Translations under genes and position numbers: made by a program
Notes under the pieces: model-generated
The model's input: the letters and a program-made list of their open reading frames with translations, nothing else
Told to the model about the DNA's origin: nothing
The model's database searches: none
In this document: positions 29,557 to 38,682 of the stretch, piece by piece
Position numbering within the stretch: the first letter of the stretch is position 1
Layout: each line of letters starts with the position of its first letter
From: Shinella sp. WSJ-2
GTDB taxonomy: Bacteria > Pseudomonadota > Alphaproteobacteria > Rhizobiales > Rhizobiaceae
Assembly (NCBI RefSeq): GCF_003432075.1
Contig: NZ_QWBU01000001.1
Location: forward strand, 496,001 to 560,000
Reading direction: 5' to 3'
DNA length: 64,000 nucleotides

Positions 29557-29958
29557 ATGCCAGCAAAAGAGACGATCCGCGCCTACTACGATGCTTTCAA
29601 CAGGCAGGATATGGAGGCCTTCTTCGATCTCTTGCATGACGATGTCATTCACGACATCAACCAGGGTGGTCGCCAGGTGGGCAAGGATGCCTTCCGTACC
29701 TTCATGGCGCACATGAACCGCAGCTATCGCGAAACGCTGACCGATATCGTCATCATGTCGAGCGATGACGGCCAGCGCGGTGCGGCCGAGTTCGTCGTCA
29801 ACGGCCAGTATCTCGCCACCGACGAGGGCCTGCCGGAAGCCAACGGCCAGACCTATGTGCTGCCGGCCGGCGCTTTCTTCGAAATCCGCGACGGCAAGGT
29901 CGCCCGCATCTCGAACACCTACAATCTCAACGACTGGATCGCTCAGGTCGGCGCCTGA
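29557..29958 (+). CDS. SnoaL-like / ketosteroid-isomerase-fold protein
   Basis: A 133-residue NTF2-like cone protein (SnoaL-like domain; annotated in relatives as ketosteroid isomerase-related). It shows IRAYYDAFNRQDMEAFFDLLHDDVIHDINQ at the N-terminus and FFEIRDGKVARISNTYNLNDWI at the C-terminus, the usual pattern of the fold. I start at the ATG at 29557, 6 nt after GAGG; another ATG lies at 29545. Whether it is an enzyme or a small-molecule binder is not clear. A strong hairpin precedes it. Confidence 0.85.
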   Translation: MPAKETIRAYYDAFNRQDMEAFFDLLHDDVIHDINQGGRQVGKDAFRTFMAHMNRSYRETLTDIVIMSSDDGQRGAAEFVVNGQYLATDEGLPEANGQTYVLPAGAFFEIRDGKVARISNTYNLNDWIAQVGA

Positions 29959-31346
29959 GCCGTTCCGGCCTTCGCATCCACGATATCGAGGATGCGCTTG
30001 ATCAGGGGCTGGGGCTCGTAACCGAGCTTCGAGGGCGTCAGCCCCAGCCTGATAACCGCGAGCTTCCGGGAGGGAATGATGGTGACAGACTGGCCGTCAT
30101 GCCCTCGCAGCCAGAACGTATCGGCCGGCAGACCCTGCTCGGCATCGCTCTTGGCGCCCGGCCCCCTGAGCCAAGTCTGCATCTGGCTGTAGGTGCCGCC
30201 AGACGTCTTGTTCGGCGTGCCCATGGCCGCAACGAACCCTTCCGGCAGCATGCGACTGCCCTTCCATACGCCGTCGTTCAGCAGCAGCAGCGAAAACCGC
30301 GCCCAGTCGCGCGCTGTCGCATACATGTAGGACGAGCCGACGAAAATGCCGGTTTCATCCGGCTCCAGCACGGCACTCGCCATGCCGAGCGGACCGAACA
30401 GGGCCTTCGAGGGGAAGGACAGCGCTTGGCTGCGCCCCGGAAGGGTAGCCATCCAGAGACGTGACAACAGGAGCGCCGTGCCGCTCGAATAGTTGAACCG
30501 TTCGCCCGGATTGGCCTCCAGCGGCAGCGACAATACGAAGCGTGTCATGTCGGGCTCGAGATAGAGCATGCGCGTGACATCGGCGACATCGCCGTAGTTC
30601 TCGTTGAAGGCAAGTCCGCTTTCCATGGCGAGCAGTTGGCCGAGCGTAATGGTGGCACGCGCGTCGCCTCGCCATTCCGGGAAGAGGTTGTTGAGTTGCG
30701 GCGACAGCGCTCCGGCCAGCATCAGCCGGCCCATCAGCGCGGCATTGACCGACTTTGTCATCGACCAGCCGAGCAGCGGTGTGGCGGCATTGAACCCATC
30801 GCCATAAGCTTCCGCGACGATGCGGCCATCATGCACGACAACGGTCGCGCGCATGCCGGAGCCGGTCAAGGTGGCATCCGCCAGCAAGGCGGCGATCGTC
30901 GCATCCGTTGTCACGCCCTCGCCGTCCGGCCAGGCGGTCGCGGGATCCCCCGCCGGGATCGGCGGCAGACGGATGTCGGAAACCGCCTGCTGCGCGGCCC
31001 GGAAGTCGCCGTCCGGCACGCTGGAGCAGCCGAAGCCCTCATGCCAGGCGGCATAACCGGGCGCAAAAATCCCCAGGATGTGGGTCGACACAGTCTTTTC
31101 GGTAAAATCGACATCCTGCCGCATCAGCTTCAGCAGCGGATGACCAGGCGACTGCACATCCTCGGCAAGCACCCTGTCCGGGTCGCGGCCGGAAATGAAG
31201 ACGCTGGAGCAGACGATCTTGGCGGCATAGCCGGAGCCCACGCTGAGCAGCGCGGGCGGCGATACGATAAGCCAACTCGCCGCCACCACGATGGCAAGCG
31301 CCAGAAGCGAAAGCATCCAGGCGGCCAGCCTGTAGAATCGTCTCAT
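29943..31346 (-). CDS. Serine hydrolase, beta-lactamase class C / EstB family, membrane-anchored
   Basis: A 467-residue protein with an N-terminal membrane segment at about 8-28 that anchors or exports it. The nucleophile motif is SMTK at 195-198 (SxxK). The second motif reads RFNYSSG (Y-x-S instead of the usual Y-x-N), and HDGQS precedes the C-terminus near the third motif position. Family members are esterases, D-aminopeptidases or 6-aminohexanoate-dimer hydrolases; true beta-lactamase activity is unlikely. The frame continues 417 bases upstream but without an export signal. It overlaps the 3' end of the SnoaL-like gene by 16 bp, convergently. Confidence 0.85.
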   Translation of the reverse strand: MRRFYRLAAWMLSLLALAIVVAASWLIVSPPALLSVGSGYAAKIVCSSVFISGRDPDRVLAEDVQSPGHPLLKLMRQDVDFTEKTVSTHILGIFAPGYAAWHEGFGCSSVPDGDFRAAQQAVSDIRLPPIPAGDPATAWPDGEGVTTDATIAALLADATLTGSGMRATVVVHDGRIVAEAYGDGFNAATPLLGWSMTKSVNAALMGRLMLAGALSPQLNNLFPEWRGDARATITLGQLLAMESGLAFNENYGDVADVTRMLYLEPDMTRFVLSLPLEANPGERFNYSSGTALLLSRLWMATLPGRSQALSFPSKALFGPLGMASAVLEPDETGIFVGSSYMYATARDWARFSLLLLNDGVWKGSRMLPEGFVAAMGTPNKTSGGTYSQMQTWLRGPGAKSDAEQGLPADTFWLRGHDGQSVTIIPSRKLAVIRLGLTPSKLGYEPQPLIKRILDIVDAKAGTAQAPT

Positions 31347-31411
31347 CGAGGCCCCTCCGTCGAACCCTGAGACAATCAGGATTTGGCTGTCATGAAAAGG
31401 CTTTTTGCACC

Positions 31412-32974
31412 TCAGGCGGAAAGTCGGCTCTCCGTTTTTTGCAGAAGACGCCGAACATCCCCGGCCCCGACAGGCGCAGAAATCAGAAAACCCTGGGCCT
31501 CGGACGCGCCGCGCTGGCGAATGAAATCGAGCTGGCCCTCCGACTCGATCCCCTCCACCGTCGTCGCCACCTGAAAGGTCTGGCCGAGCTTCAAGATGAT
31601 GTCGACAAGCTCCGCGTCGCGCTTGCTCTCCATCATCGCCTGCGCAAAGGAACGGTCGATCTTTAGTTGGTCGATGGGAAAAGCCCGGAGATTGTTGATC
31701 GAGGAGAAGCCGACGCCGAAATCGTCGAGCGCGACACGCACACCATGGTCGCGCAATTCGCACAGGCTTTCCCGGATGACGGTCTCATCGACGGAAAACA
31801 CCGACTCGGTCACCTCGATCGTCAGGCGCCCCGGAGCCAGACCACTTTCGGCGAGGCACTGCTTCACAGTGTCGACAAAGGCGCGATCCTTGAACTGATC
31901 GCCAACGACATTGACGGCAACGCCCGCGGGTGCCGGCCAGTTCGCCGCCTCACGACAAGCCTCCCGAACCACCCAGTTTCCGATTGGAAGGATAAGCCCG
32001 GTCTTTTCGGCGACGGGAATGAAGACAGATGGCATGAGCAATCCCTTTTCGGGATGACGCCATCGCAGCAAGGCCTCGAAAGAGCGCACGGCACGGCTCT
32101 CGACGCCGACGATAGGCTGGTATTCAAGGAAAAACTCCTGCGCCTCGAGCGCCTTGGCGAGGTCGTATTCGATTTCCGCTCGCGCAAGCACACCAGCAGC
32201 CAGATCGGCATCGAAGAAACGGAAGCCGCTACCGTGGGCCTCCTTGGCCTCGTAGAGCGCGACATCCGCACGCTTCAGGAGTTCGGACATGGAGGTGTCG
32301 TCAGCCTCCATGAAGGTCACCCCGATGCTGCAACCGCTGGCGACACGGTTGCGCTTCAGATCGAACGGCTCCTCGAAGAGCGCGCAGATCGTGCGACAGA
32401 CATTTTCAATCTTGCCCTCGGAGGGATTGCCGGCAATCGTCACCACGAATTCGTCGCCGCCGAGGCGATAGACATGCGCCGTATTGGCCAGCGCCCGCCG
32501 CAACCGCACGGCGATCGCCGCCAGCAAGGCATCGCCGGCGTCGTGACCCAGGCTGTCATTGACGAATTTGAACCGGTCGAGATCGATGAGCAACAGCGCT
32601 GGCCGTGTATCCTCGTCCCCGTCCTCCACCGCCGCCTGGATGTCCCGCTCCAGGCAGAATCGGTTGGCGAGCCCCGTCAGCCGGTCGTGATAGGCATCGT
32701 GCGACAGCCTTTCCTCCGTCTGGCGCCGCTGGGCAAGTTCATCGATGAGCTGCGCCTTGGAGCGGCCGATCTGATAGAAGCCGACGCCGAAGAAGACCGG
32801 CATGAGGGCCAACGCCGTCGCGGTGGGAGCGGAAAAACCGAAGAGGCTCGCCTGCGTATCGTCACGCAAAAGCTGGTCGGCGGCGAAGCAGAGGGTTGGC
32901 AGGAAAGCTCCGAAGACAGACCCAACAAGCGCATAGCGCTGCTCGATCCTCGGCAACAAGGTTCTCAACATCAT
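31412..32974 (-). CDS. GGDEF-EAL dual c-di-GMP protein
   Basis: A 520-residue inner membrane protein with two short membrane segments (about 15-35 and 52-70), a GGDEF domain (GGDEF intact at 172-176) and an EAL domain (EAL at 300-302 in FEALLRW). No RxxD inhibitory I-site is present upstream of GGDEF. The EAL side keeps VNVVGDQF, EVTES, DDFGVGFSSI and LKIDRSF, so metal- and substrate-binding residues are in place and phosphodiesterase activity is likely. GGDEF may be cyclase-active or act as a GTP sensor. The signal sensed is unclear as no periplasmic domain is visible. Confidence 0.92.
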   Translation of the reverse strand: MMLRTLLPRIEQRYALVGSVFGAFLPTLCFAADQLLRDDTQASLFGFSAPTATALALMPVFFGVGFYQIGRSKAQLIDELAQRRQTEERLSHDAYHDRLTGLANRFCLERDIQAAVEDGDEDTRPALLLIDLDRFKFVNDSLGHDAGDALLAAIAVRLRRALANTAHVYRLGGDEFVVTIAGNPSEGKIENVCRTICALFEEPFDLKRNRVASGCSIGVTFMEADDTSMSELLKRADVALYEAKEAHGSGFRFFDADLAAGVLARAEIEYDLAKALEAQEFFLEYQPIVGVESRAVRSFEALLRWRHPEKGLLMPSVFIPVAEKTGLILPIGNWVVREACREAANWPAPAGVAVNVVGDQFKDRAFVDTVKQCLAESGLAPGRLTIEVTESVFSVDETVIRESLCELRDHGVRVALDDFGVGFSSINNLRAFPIDQLKIDRSFAQAMMESKRDAELVDIILKLGQTFQVATTVEGIESEGQLDFIRQRGASEAQGFLISAPVGAGDVRRLLQKTESRLSA

Positions 32975-33203
32975 GTAACCCTAAACCGTTGTTATCATGA
33001 CAACAGGGTGCGTCGAAGCCGTTATCGGCCCCGCGATGTTTCTAGCCGACAAAGAATGACAGAGTGTTAAACGAAAGTTGCATCCGCCGGCCAGATTCCA
33101 CGGGTGCTTTTTCTATGGAACACGCGGCGCCTTTTTGCGTTTGAGACCTGTTGTCACTCGCGTGCGGGGCTTTGCGCGGGTATCGAGTGAAAAGGACCAT
33201 CAC

Positions 33204-33872
33204 ATGAAATCGATCATTTCAGGTACCGCCGGCATCCTCATCCTTGCCGGTACCGTGCCGGCATTGGCGGCCGACATGACGGTCGCCGAGCCACCCGTTG
33301 AGACGCCCATCGTCGAGACGGTGCCCGGCGTTTATGACTGGGGCGGCTTCTATGTCGGTGTGAACACCGGCTATGCCTGGACCGGCGTCAATTCCGACGG
33401 CCCCGCGCCGGCCATCGACCAGCGCATCGGCGGTTTCGCACTCGGCGCCTTCGCCGGGTACAACTTCTTCAACGACGGCTGGGTCTACGGCATCGAAGCC
33501 GACGTGAAACACGACTTCAACAACGATCGCTTCTCCTCGGGCGGCACGACCTATGAGGCGGAAACGAACTGGGGCGGTTCGGTGCGCGCGCGTCTTGGCT
33601 ATGCCTTCGACCGCACCCTGATCTACGGCACCGGCGGCTGGGCCTTTACCAACGCGGCGCTTGAAAACGTCACGACGGGCGTGAAGGAAAAAGACACGTC
33701 GCACGGCTGGACCGTCGGCGCCGGTGTCGAGCAGGCCTTTACGGACAACGTGGCGGGCCGTCTCGAATATCGCTACACGGACTATCGCAGCTCGGACATC
33801 TTCCAGGCTGCCGGCCGTGACGGCGACCTCGATTCGCACTCCATCATGCTCGGCGTCAGCATGAAGTTCTGA
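33204..33872 (+). CDS. Outer membrane beta-barrel protein (Omp25/Omp31-like)
   Basis: A 222-residue exported protein: signal peptide 1-22 (cleavage VPALA|AD), then an 8-stranded barrel (WGGFYVGVNTGYAW; LEYRYTDYRS; final strand ending SIMLGVSMKF with C-terminal Phe, the BAM signal). This matches the abundant Omp25/31 family of rhizobia and brucellae, which contribute to envelope integrity. ATG at 33204 is preceded by AAAGGA. Monocistronic with 229 bp upstream and 193 bp downstream free of genes. Confidence 0.93.
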   Translation: MKSIISGTAGILILAGTVPALAADMTVAEPPVETPIVETVPGVYDWGGFYVGVNTGYAWTGVNSDGPAPAIDQRIGGFALGAFAGYNFFNDGWVYGIEADVKHDFNNDRFSSGGTTYEAETNWGGSVRARLGYAFDRTLIYGTGGWAFTNAALENVTTGVKEKDTSHGWTVGAGVEQAFTDNVAGRLEYRYTDYRSSDIFQAAGRDGDLDSHSIMLGVSMKF

Positions 33873-34065
33873 TGCGCCAGACCACGGGCGGCGTTCATGC
33901 CGCCCGTTTCGGGCTCCGCGCATCATCGCGTCGCGTGGCTTAACCGCCCGCTAACCATAATTTTACGGAAATCCGCGATAGGTCGAGGACCTGTCTCGCG
34001 CGCTCCTCTTTACGGCCCGCTTCGTTCGAGGCAGGATTGGCAATCGCGCGAACAACGGGACCTCC

Positions 34066-34845
34066 ATGCGTCGGCACATTCTGGCTTTGCTGCCCCTCGC
34101 CCTCCTCGCCACGTCCTGTTCCACCACCGATTACGATTTCGCATCGACGGCCTCGGTCGCGCCCCGTTTCGAGGACAAGGACCCGCAGGATTTCGGCGCC
34201 CGCACGCCCTATCGCCATCAGGTGCACGGCATCGACGTTTCCAAATGGAACGGCGATATCGACTGGCCGACCGTGAAGAAGGGCGGCGTCTCCTTCGCCT
34301 TCCTGAAGGCGACCGAGGGCACGGACCGGCTGGACGACCGCTTCGGCGAATACTGGCGCGGCGCGCATGCCGCCGGCGTGGCGCATGCGCCTTATCACTT
34401 CTATTATTTCTGCTCGACGGCGGATGCCCAGGCCGACTGGTTCATCGCCAATGTGCCGAAGGAGGCTGTGCAGCTTCCCCCCGTGCTGGATGCGGAATGG
34501 AACCCGGCCTCTCCGACCTGCAAGACCCGCCCGCCGGCGGACGAGGTGCGCACCGCGCTGCAGCGCTTCATTGACCGCCTCGAAAAGCACTATGGCAAGC
34601 GGCCGATCATCTACACGACGGTCGACTTCCACCGCGACAACCTCGTCGGCCATTTCGAAGGCTATCATTTCTGGCTGCGCTCGGTGGCGAACCACCCGGA
34701 GAACATCTACGCCGCGCGCAAATGGGCCTTCTGGCAATATACTTCGACCGGCGTCGTGCCGGGCGTGACGACGAACACCGACATCAACGTCTTTGCCGGC
34801 TCGGCGAAGAACTGGAACAAGTGGGTAGCCTCGGTCTCCCGCTGA
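34066..34845 (+). CDS. GH25 lysozyme, lipoprotein
   Basis: A 259-residue muramidase with a lipoprotein signal (MRRHILALLPLALLATSC; lipid Cys18). The GH25 catalytic barrel begins HGIDVSKWNGDIDW at about 54-67 (first catalytic Asp), continues FAFLKATEGT and PVLDAEWN (Asp/Glu pair) and ends FWQYTSTGVVPGVTTNTDINVF. GH25 enzymes hydrolyse the MurNAc-GlcNAc bond. A likely terminator (34881-34909) follows. The lipid anchor places it in the periplasm, so it acts on the cell's own wall. Confidence 0.93.
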   Translation: MRRHILALLPLALLATSCSTTDYDFASTASVAPRFEDKDPQDFGARTPYRHQVHGIDVSKWNGDIDWPTVKKGGVSFAFLKATEGTDRLDDRFGEYWRGAHAAGVAHAPYHFYYFCSTADAQADWFIANVPKEAVQLPPVLDAEWNPASPTCKTRPPADEVRTALQRFIDRLEKHYGKRPIIYTTVDFHRDNLVGHFEGYHFWLRSVANHPENIYAARKWAFWQYTSTGVVPGVTTNTDINVFAGSAKNWNKWVASVSR

Positions 34846-34880
34846 GCCGGGGCACCGGGCGGGGCATAATGCCGTGAAAT

Positions 34881-34909
34881 AGGTAACTGCGCGCTGCGGT
34901 TGCCTTTTT
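34881..34909 (+). terminator. Probable Rho-independent terminator after the GH25 gene
   Basis: Imperfect stem AGGTAAC (34881-34887) / GTTGCCT (34899-34905, one G-U pair) with a GC-rich loop, followed by TTTTTCTTC. Confidence 0.6.
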
Positions 34910-35030
34910 CTTCTTGCTTCCGTCACATTCATTTGAGACAGCCGAACATCAGAGCCCGTCACCTCCGCAGCTTCGCGGGATGCGGGCAGGATCCAAGACA
35001 GCAGGGCGACGGACCCTAGGGAGCATCGAG

Positions 35031-36239
35031 ATGCGGCTGAACCTCAAGACGACACTTACGGCTGGCCTCACGGCCCTTCTTTTCGCCGGCACAGCACATG
35101 CCCAGACGGCAGGCGCGACGGCACCGGCCTGTGGCGGCGATCTCAATGCATTTCTTCAGGGCGTGAAGGCCGAGGCGCAGACGCTCGGCGTTTCCGCTGA
35201 GGTGGCCGACCGTGCGCTGGCCGGTGCCGCTATCGACCAGAAGGTGCTGTCGCGCGACCGCGCTCAGGGCGTTTTCCGCCAGACCTTCCTTGAATTCTCC
35301 AAGCGCACGGTCAGCCAGGCCCGCCTCGATATCGGCCGCAAGAAACTTAAGGACCTCTCGGATGTCTTCGACCGCGCCGAGCAGGAATTCGGTGTGCCCG
35401 GCCCCGTCATCGCCGCCTTCTGGGCCATGGAAACCGATTTCGGTGCCGTGCAGGGTGATTTCATCACCCGCAACGCGCTGGTGACGCTCGCCCATGACTG
35501 CCGTCGCCCTGAAATCTTCCGCCCGCAACTGCTGGCCGCCATCGAGATGGTCGGCCATGGCGACCTCGACCCGAACGGCACGACGGGCGCCTGGGCGGGC
35601 GAAATCGGCCAGGTGCAGATGCTGCCGCGCGACATTATCGCCTATGGCGTGGATGGCGACGGCGACGGCCATGTCAATGTCAAGCAGAGTTCGCCGGATG
35701 CCATCCTGACGGCGGCCAAGTTCATCCAAAGCCTCGGTTTCACCAAGGGCCAGCCTTGGATCCAGGAAATCTCCATCCCCGACAACCTGCCCTTTGAAAA
35801 AACCGGCCTTCAGCCGGGCATGAAGGCGGCTGATTGGTTTGCGCTCGGCGTCAAGCCGCGCGATGGTGACACATCCTTCGGCAATCTCGAAGCCTCGGTG
35901 GTACTGCCACAGGGCCGAAAAGGCCCGGCCTTCATGACCTATCCGAACTTCAACATCTATCTCGAGTGGAACCAGTCGTTCATCTACACGACTTCGGCCG
36001 CCTATTTCGCGACCCGCCTTGCCGGCGCCCCGCCCTATGAGCGCGGCAACCCGGAGGAAGGTCTGTCGGAAGAGGCCATGAAACAGCTTCAGACCAAGCT
36101 GAACGCGCTAGGCCACGATGTCGGCAAGATCGACGGCATTCTCGGCTCTGGCACGCGCACGGCCATCCAGAAGGAACAGCAGAAGCTCGGCCTTCCCGCC
36201 GACGGCTGGGCGACCCAGGCGCTGCTGTCGGCCCTCTGA
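35031..36239 (+). CDS. Lytic murein transglycosylase, MltB family with peptidoglycan-binding domain
   Basis: A 402-residue exported enzyme: signal peptide 1-24 (GTAHA|QT), SLT_2/MltB catalytic domain from about 35 to 325 with the catalytic Glu in AFWAMETDFGAVQGDF, the GEIGQVQMLPRDIIAYGVDGDGDG region, and a C-terminal peptidoglycan-binding type 1 domain (LQTKLNALGHDVGKIDGILG). ATG at 35031 follows GGGAGCATCGAG. The enzyme makes anhydro-muropeptides. Two wall-cutting genes (GH25 and this one) run in tandem here. Confidence 0.93.
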   Translation: MRLNLKTTLTAGLTALLFAGTAHAQTAGATAPACGGDLNAFLQGVKAEAQTLGVSAEVADRALAGAAIDQKVLSRDRAQGVFRQTFLEFSKRTVSQARLDIGRKKLKDLSDVFDRAEQEFGVPGPVIAAFWAMETDFGAVQGDFITRNALVTLAHDCRRPEIFRPQLLAAIEMVGHGDLDPNGTTGAWAGEIGQVQMLPRDIIAYGVDGDGDGHVNVKQSSPDAILTAAKFIQSLGFTKGQPWIQEISIPDNLPFEKTGLQPGMKAADWFALGVKPRDGDTSFGNLEASVVLPQGRKGPAFMTYPNFNIYLEWNQSFIYTTSAAYFATRLAGAPPYERGNPEEGLSEEAMKQLQTKLNALGHDVGKIDGILGSGTRTAIQKEQQKLGLPADGWATQALLSAL

Positions 36240-36289
36240 CGGAAATCGGGTGGCGGTTCTCCGCCCCGGCGCTATGAAAGCACAAGCTG

Positions 36290-36324
36290 AGAGCGGCGGC
36301 ACGGTCCAACCGGCCGCTCTTTTC
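36290..36324 (+). terminator. Rho-independent terminator after the MltB-like gene
   Basis: Stem AGAGCGGC (36290-36297) / GCCGCTCT (36313-36320) with a 15-nt loop, followed by TTT and C. Confidence 0.7.
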
Positions 36325-36350
36325 GTTGGCGCATGCCTTGGAGGGGAATG

Positions 36351-37283
36351 ATGGATAAGACGGTAACGGCACCGGCCCGCATGAATGCGCAGACCTGGGG
36401 TCTGCTGGCGCTGCTCGGCATGATCTGGGGCGGTTCCTTCTTCTTCGCCCGCGTCGCCGTCGGCCATATCCCGCCGGCGACGCTCGTGCTGTTGCGCGTC
36501 GGCATCGCGGCTCTCGCCCTTCACATTTACGTGGCCGGCCGTTTCGGCATTTATGAAACGCTGCGGGACCGCTGGCGCGAATTCCTGCTGCTCGGCCTCA
36601 TCAACAATGCCGTGCCGCATATGCTGATCTTCCTTGGCCAGACGCAGATCGGCGCCGGCCTCGCTTCGATCCTCAACGCGACGACGCCGATCTTCACCGT
36701 GCTCATCGCCAATCGGTTCACGGCGGATGAAAAGCTCTCCTCGGAAAAGATCGCCGGCTGCCTGATCGGCCTGGTCGGCACCGCCGTGCTGATCGGTCCG
36801 CGCGCGCTCGCCCCCTTCACCGGAGACAGTGGTCCGCCGCTCTGGGCAGTTCTGCTGCCCGTGCTCGCCGCCGTCTCGTACGGCTTCGCCGCGACCTATG
36901 GCAAACGCTTCCGAGGCACCGCCCCGCCAATCATCGCCGCCGGCCAGCTGACGGCATCCACGCTGCTCATGCTGCCCATCTCCTTCGCGCTCGATGCGCC
37001 CTGGCAACTTCCCCTGCCGCCGCTCTCGGCAATCCTGGCGGTGCTTGCCCTGGCGCTCGTCTCCACAGCCTACGGCTACATCCTGTTCTTCCGCATCATG
37101 GCGGCCGCGGGCGCCACCAATACCTCGCTCGTCACGCTTCTCGTGCCGCCGAGTGCCATCATCGCTGGCATGCTCTTCCTCGGCGAAACGCTGACGCCGC
37201 TCGGCCTTCTCGGCATGGCACTGGTTCTCTTCGGCCTGGTGGTGCTGGACGGCCGCGCCATCGCGCGCCTGCGCGGGCGCTAG
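36351..37283 (+). CDS. EamA/DMT-family transporter
   Basis: A 310-residue, ten-helix inner membrane protein of the drug/metabolite transporter superfamily with two EamA repeats: MIWGGSFFFARVAVGHIPPATLVLLR in repeat 1 and the repeat 2 motif ATNTSLVTLLVPPSAIIAGMLFLGE. Typically metabolite exporters; substrate unknown. GAGGGG lies 4 nt before the ATG at 36351, so I prefer it over the adjacent ATG at 36348. Confidence 0.9.
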   Translation: MDKTVTAPARMNAQTWGLLALLGMIWGGSFFFARVAVGHIPPATLVLLRVGIAALALHIYVAGRFGIYETLRDRWREFLLLGLINNAVPHMLIFLGQTQIGAGLASILNATTPIFTVLIANRFTADEKLSSEKIAGCLIGLVGTAVLIGPRALAPFTGDSGPPLWAVLLPVLAAVSYGFAATYGKRFRGTAPPIIAAGQLTASTLLMLPISFALDAPWQLPLPPLSAILAVLALALVSTAYGYILFFRIMAAAGATNTSLVTLLVPPSAIIAGMLFLGETLTPLGLLGMALVLFGLVVLDGRAIARLRGR

Positions 37284-37576
37284 CGACTCACTCCTCACCC
37301 GCTGCGGGAACAAACGATCATCCCGACAGTTTGGTTAAACTGCCCGGATCCCGACGTCGGCCTGCACCATTATGGTAAATGAACTCTGTCGACATTCGTC
37401 ATCCGGTAAGGATTGTGAATTTTTTGTGGCGCACACAATAGAGGAGAAAATTCAGCGGGTTAGCTCTGTGAATAAACCGCCGGCGAAGCCCGGATGTTGC
37501 AACGCAGCAACAAAACGCCTTTCCAACACGCTTTTTTCGGTCGTAATATCGAACCGTCAACGCAAGGAGGTCAGCC

Positions 37577-37654
37577 ATGGGACTCACACATTCCTTGAAT
37601 GTTCTGATGATCAGTGCAGCGTTCCTCTTCGTCGCCACGATGATTTTTATCTAA
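37577..37654 (+). CDS. 25-residue single-helix membrane microprotein
   Basis: A 26-codon frame (25 residues plus TAA) beginning MGLTHSLNVLMIS and ending with hydrophobic FVATMIFI, so residues about 7-25 form one membrane helix. It has a near-perfect Shine-Dalgarno (AAGGAGG at 37564-37570, 6 nt before the ATG), has 293 bp of its own upstream region, and is followed by a bidirectional terminator 65 bp downstream. These are the marks of a real small gene. Function unknown; such proteins often adjust larger membrane complexes. Confidence 0.7.
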   Translation: MGLTHSLNVLMISAAFLFVATMIFI

Positions 37655-37715
37655 GGCGACCAAAGCGCAGTCAGAGAGGTCAGGGACAAAAGCAACAAAC
37701 CCTGCCGAACCTATC

Positions 37716-37757
37716 AAAAAAATGCATGGCCCCGGAGACGGCGCCATGCATTTTCAT
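37716..37757. terminator. Bidirectional terminator between microprotein gene and metF
   Basis: Perfect 12-bp stem AAAATGCATGGC (37719-37730) / GCCATGCATTTT (37743-37754) with a 12-nt GC-rich loop; A-run on the left and T-run on the right. Confidence 0.85.
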
Positions 37758-37775
37758 TTTCAGCCTCGATAAGGC

Positions 37776-38681
37776 TCAGGCGGCGGCGCCCGTTACCGGC
37801 TGCTGGTCGTTGCGGGCGAAGCCGACACCATCGCAGACGGCCGAGACCATGGCGGCGCGGTTCATCGTGTAGAAATGAAATTCCGAGATACCACGGGCGA
37901 TGAGGTCCTGCACTTGGCGGATCGCAAGCTCGACGGCGACCGCGGCGCGCTCCTGCGGCCGGTCGTCATAGGGGCCAAGGCGATCGGCGAGCCACGTCGG
38001 CACGCTTGCGCCACAGAGCCCGGCAAACTTCTGGACCTGGCCGAGATTGTGCACCGGCAGGATGCCCGGTACGACGGGAATGGTGATGCCGGCCTTGCGG
38101 ACACGTTCCAGATACCGCTCGAAATCGTCGTTCTCGAAGAAGAACTGGGTCAGCGCGCGCGTTGCGCCCGCATCCACCTTGCGCTTCAGCATATCGACAT
38201 CGGCGGCGACGTCAGGGCTCTGCGGGTGCCTTTCCGGATAGGCCGAGACGGATATCTCGAAATCGGCAAGGCCGCGCAGGCCTGCCGTCAGCTCGGCCGC
38301 GTTGGCATAACCGCCGGGATGCGGCTGGTAGGGCGTGCCGACGCCACCCGGCGGGTCGCCACGCAACGCTACGAAATGCTTGACGCCGACGGCCTGGAAA
38401 TCGGCCACGACCGCATTCACCTCTTCCTTCGTCGCACCGACGCAGGTGAGGTGCGAGGCGGCCGGCAGGCCCATCTTGATGAGTTGGCGGACGGTTGCCA
38501 GCGTCGGCACCTTGGTGGAACCGCCGGCGCCATAGGTGACCGACATGAAACCCGGATCATAGGCCGAAAGGGCGGCGGCCGTCTCCCACAGCTGTTCCTC
38601 GGCTTCCGCGGATTTCGGCGGGAAGAACTCGAACGACAGGCGAATGTCCTTGCGGGCTGGGATGGCGGTCGCCTGGGTCAT
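37776..38681 (-). CDS. metF: 5,10-methylenetetrahydrofolate reductase MetF
   Basis: MetF is the FAD enzyme that makes 5-methyl-THF, the methyl donor for methionine synthesis. The 301-residue product has SFEFFPPKS near the N-terminus, TYGAGGST, HLTCVGAT, ALRGDPP and FENDDFERYLER, all family hallmarks. The ATG at 38681 comes one base after the sahR stop (TGA-C-ATG) and is preceded by AGGAGGAG, so the pair is translationally coupled; the frame extending upstream is a sahR shadow. Expected to be repressed by SahR. Confidence 0.95.
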   Translation of the reverse strand: MTQATAIPARKDIRLSFEFFPPKSAEAEEQLWETAAALSAYDPGFMSVTYGAGGSTKVPTLATVRQLIKMGLPAASHLTCVGATKEEVNAVVADFQAVGVKHFVALRGDPPGGVGTPYQPHPGGYANAAELTAGLRGLADFEISVSAYPERHPQSPDVAADVDMLKRKVDAGATRALTQFFFENDDFERYLERVRKAGITIPVVPGILPVHNLGQVQKFAGLCGASVPTWLADRLGPYDDRPQERAAVAVELAIRQVQDLIARGISEFHFYTMNRAAMVSAVCDGVGFARNDQQPVTGAAA

Positions 38682-38682
38682 G

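Noticed and set aside
37372-37872. Frame of 166 codons on the plus strand overlapping the microprotein
   Set aside because: Runs through the microprotein in another frame, crosses the terminator at 37716-37757 and enters metF in antisense; weak start.
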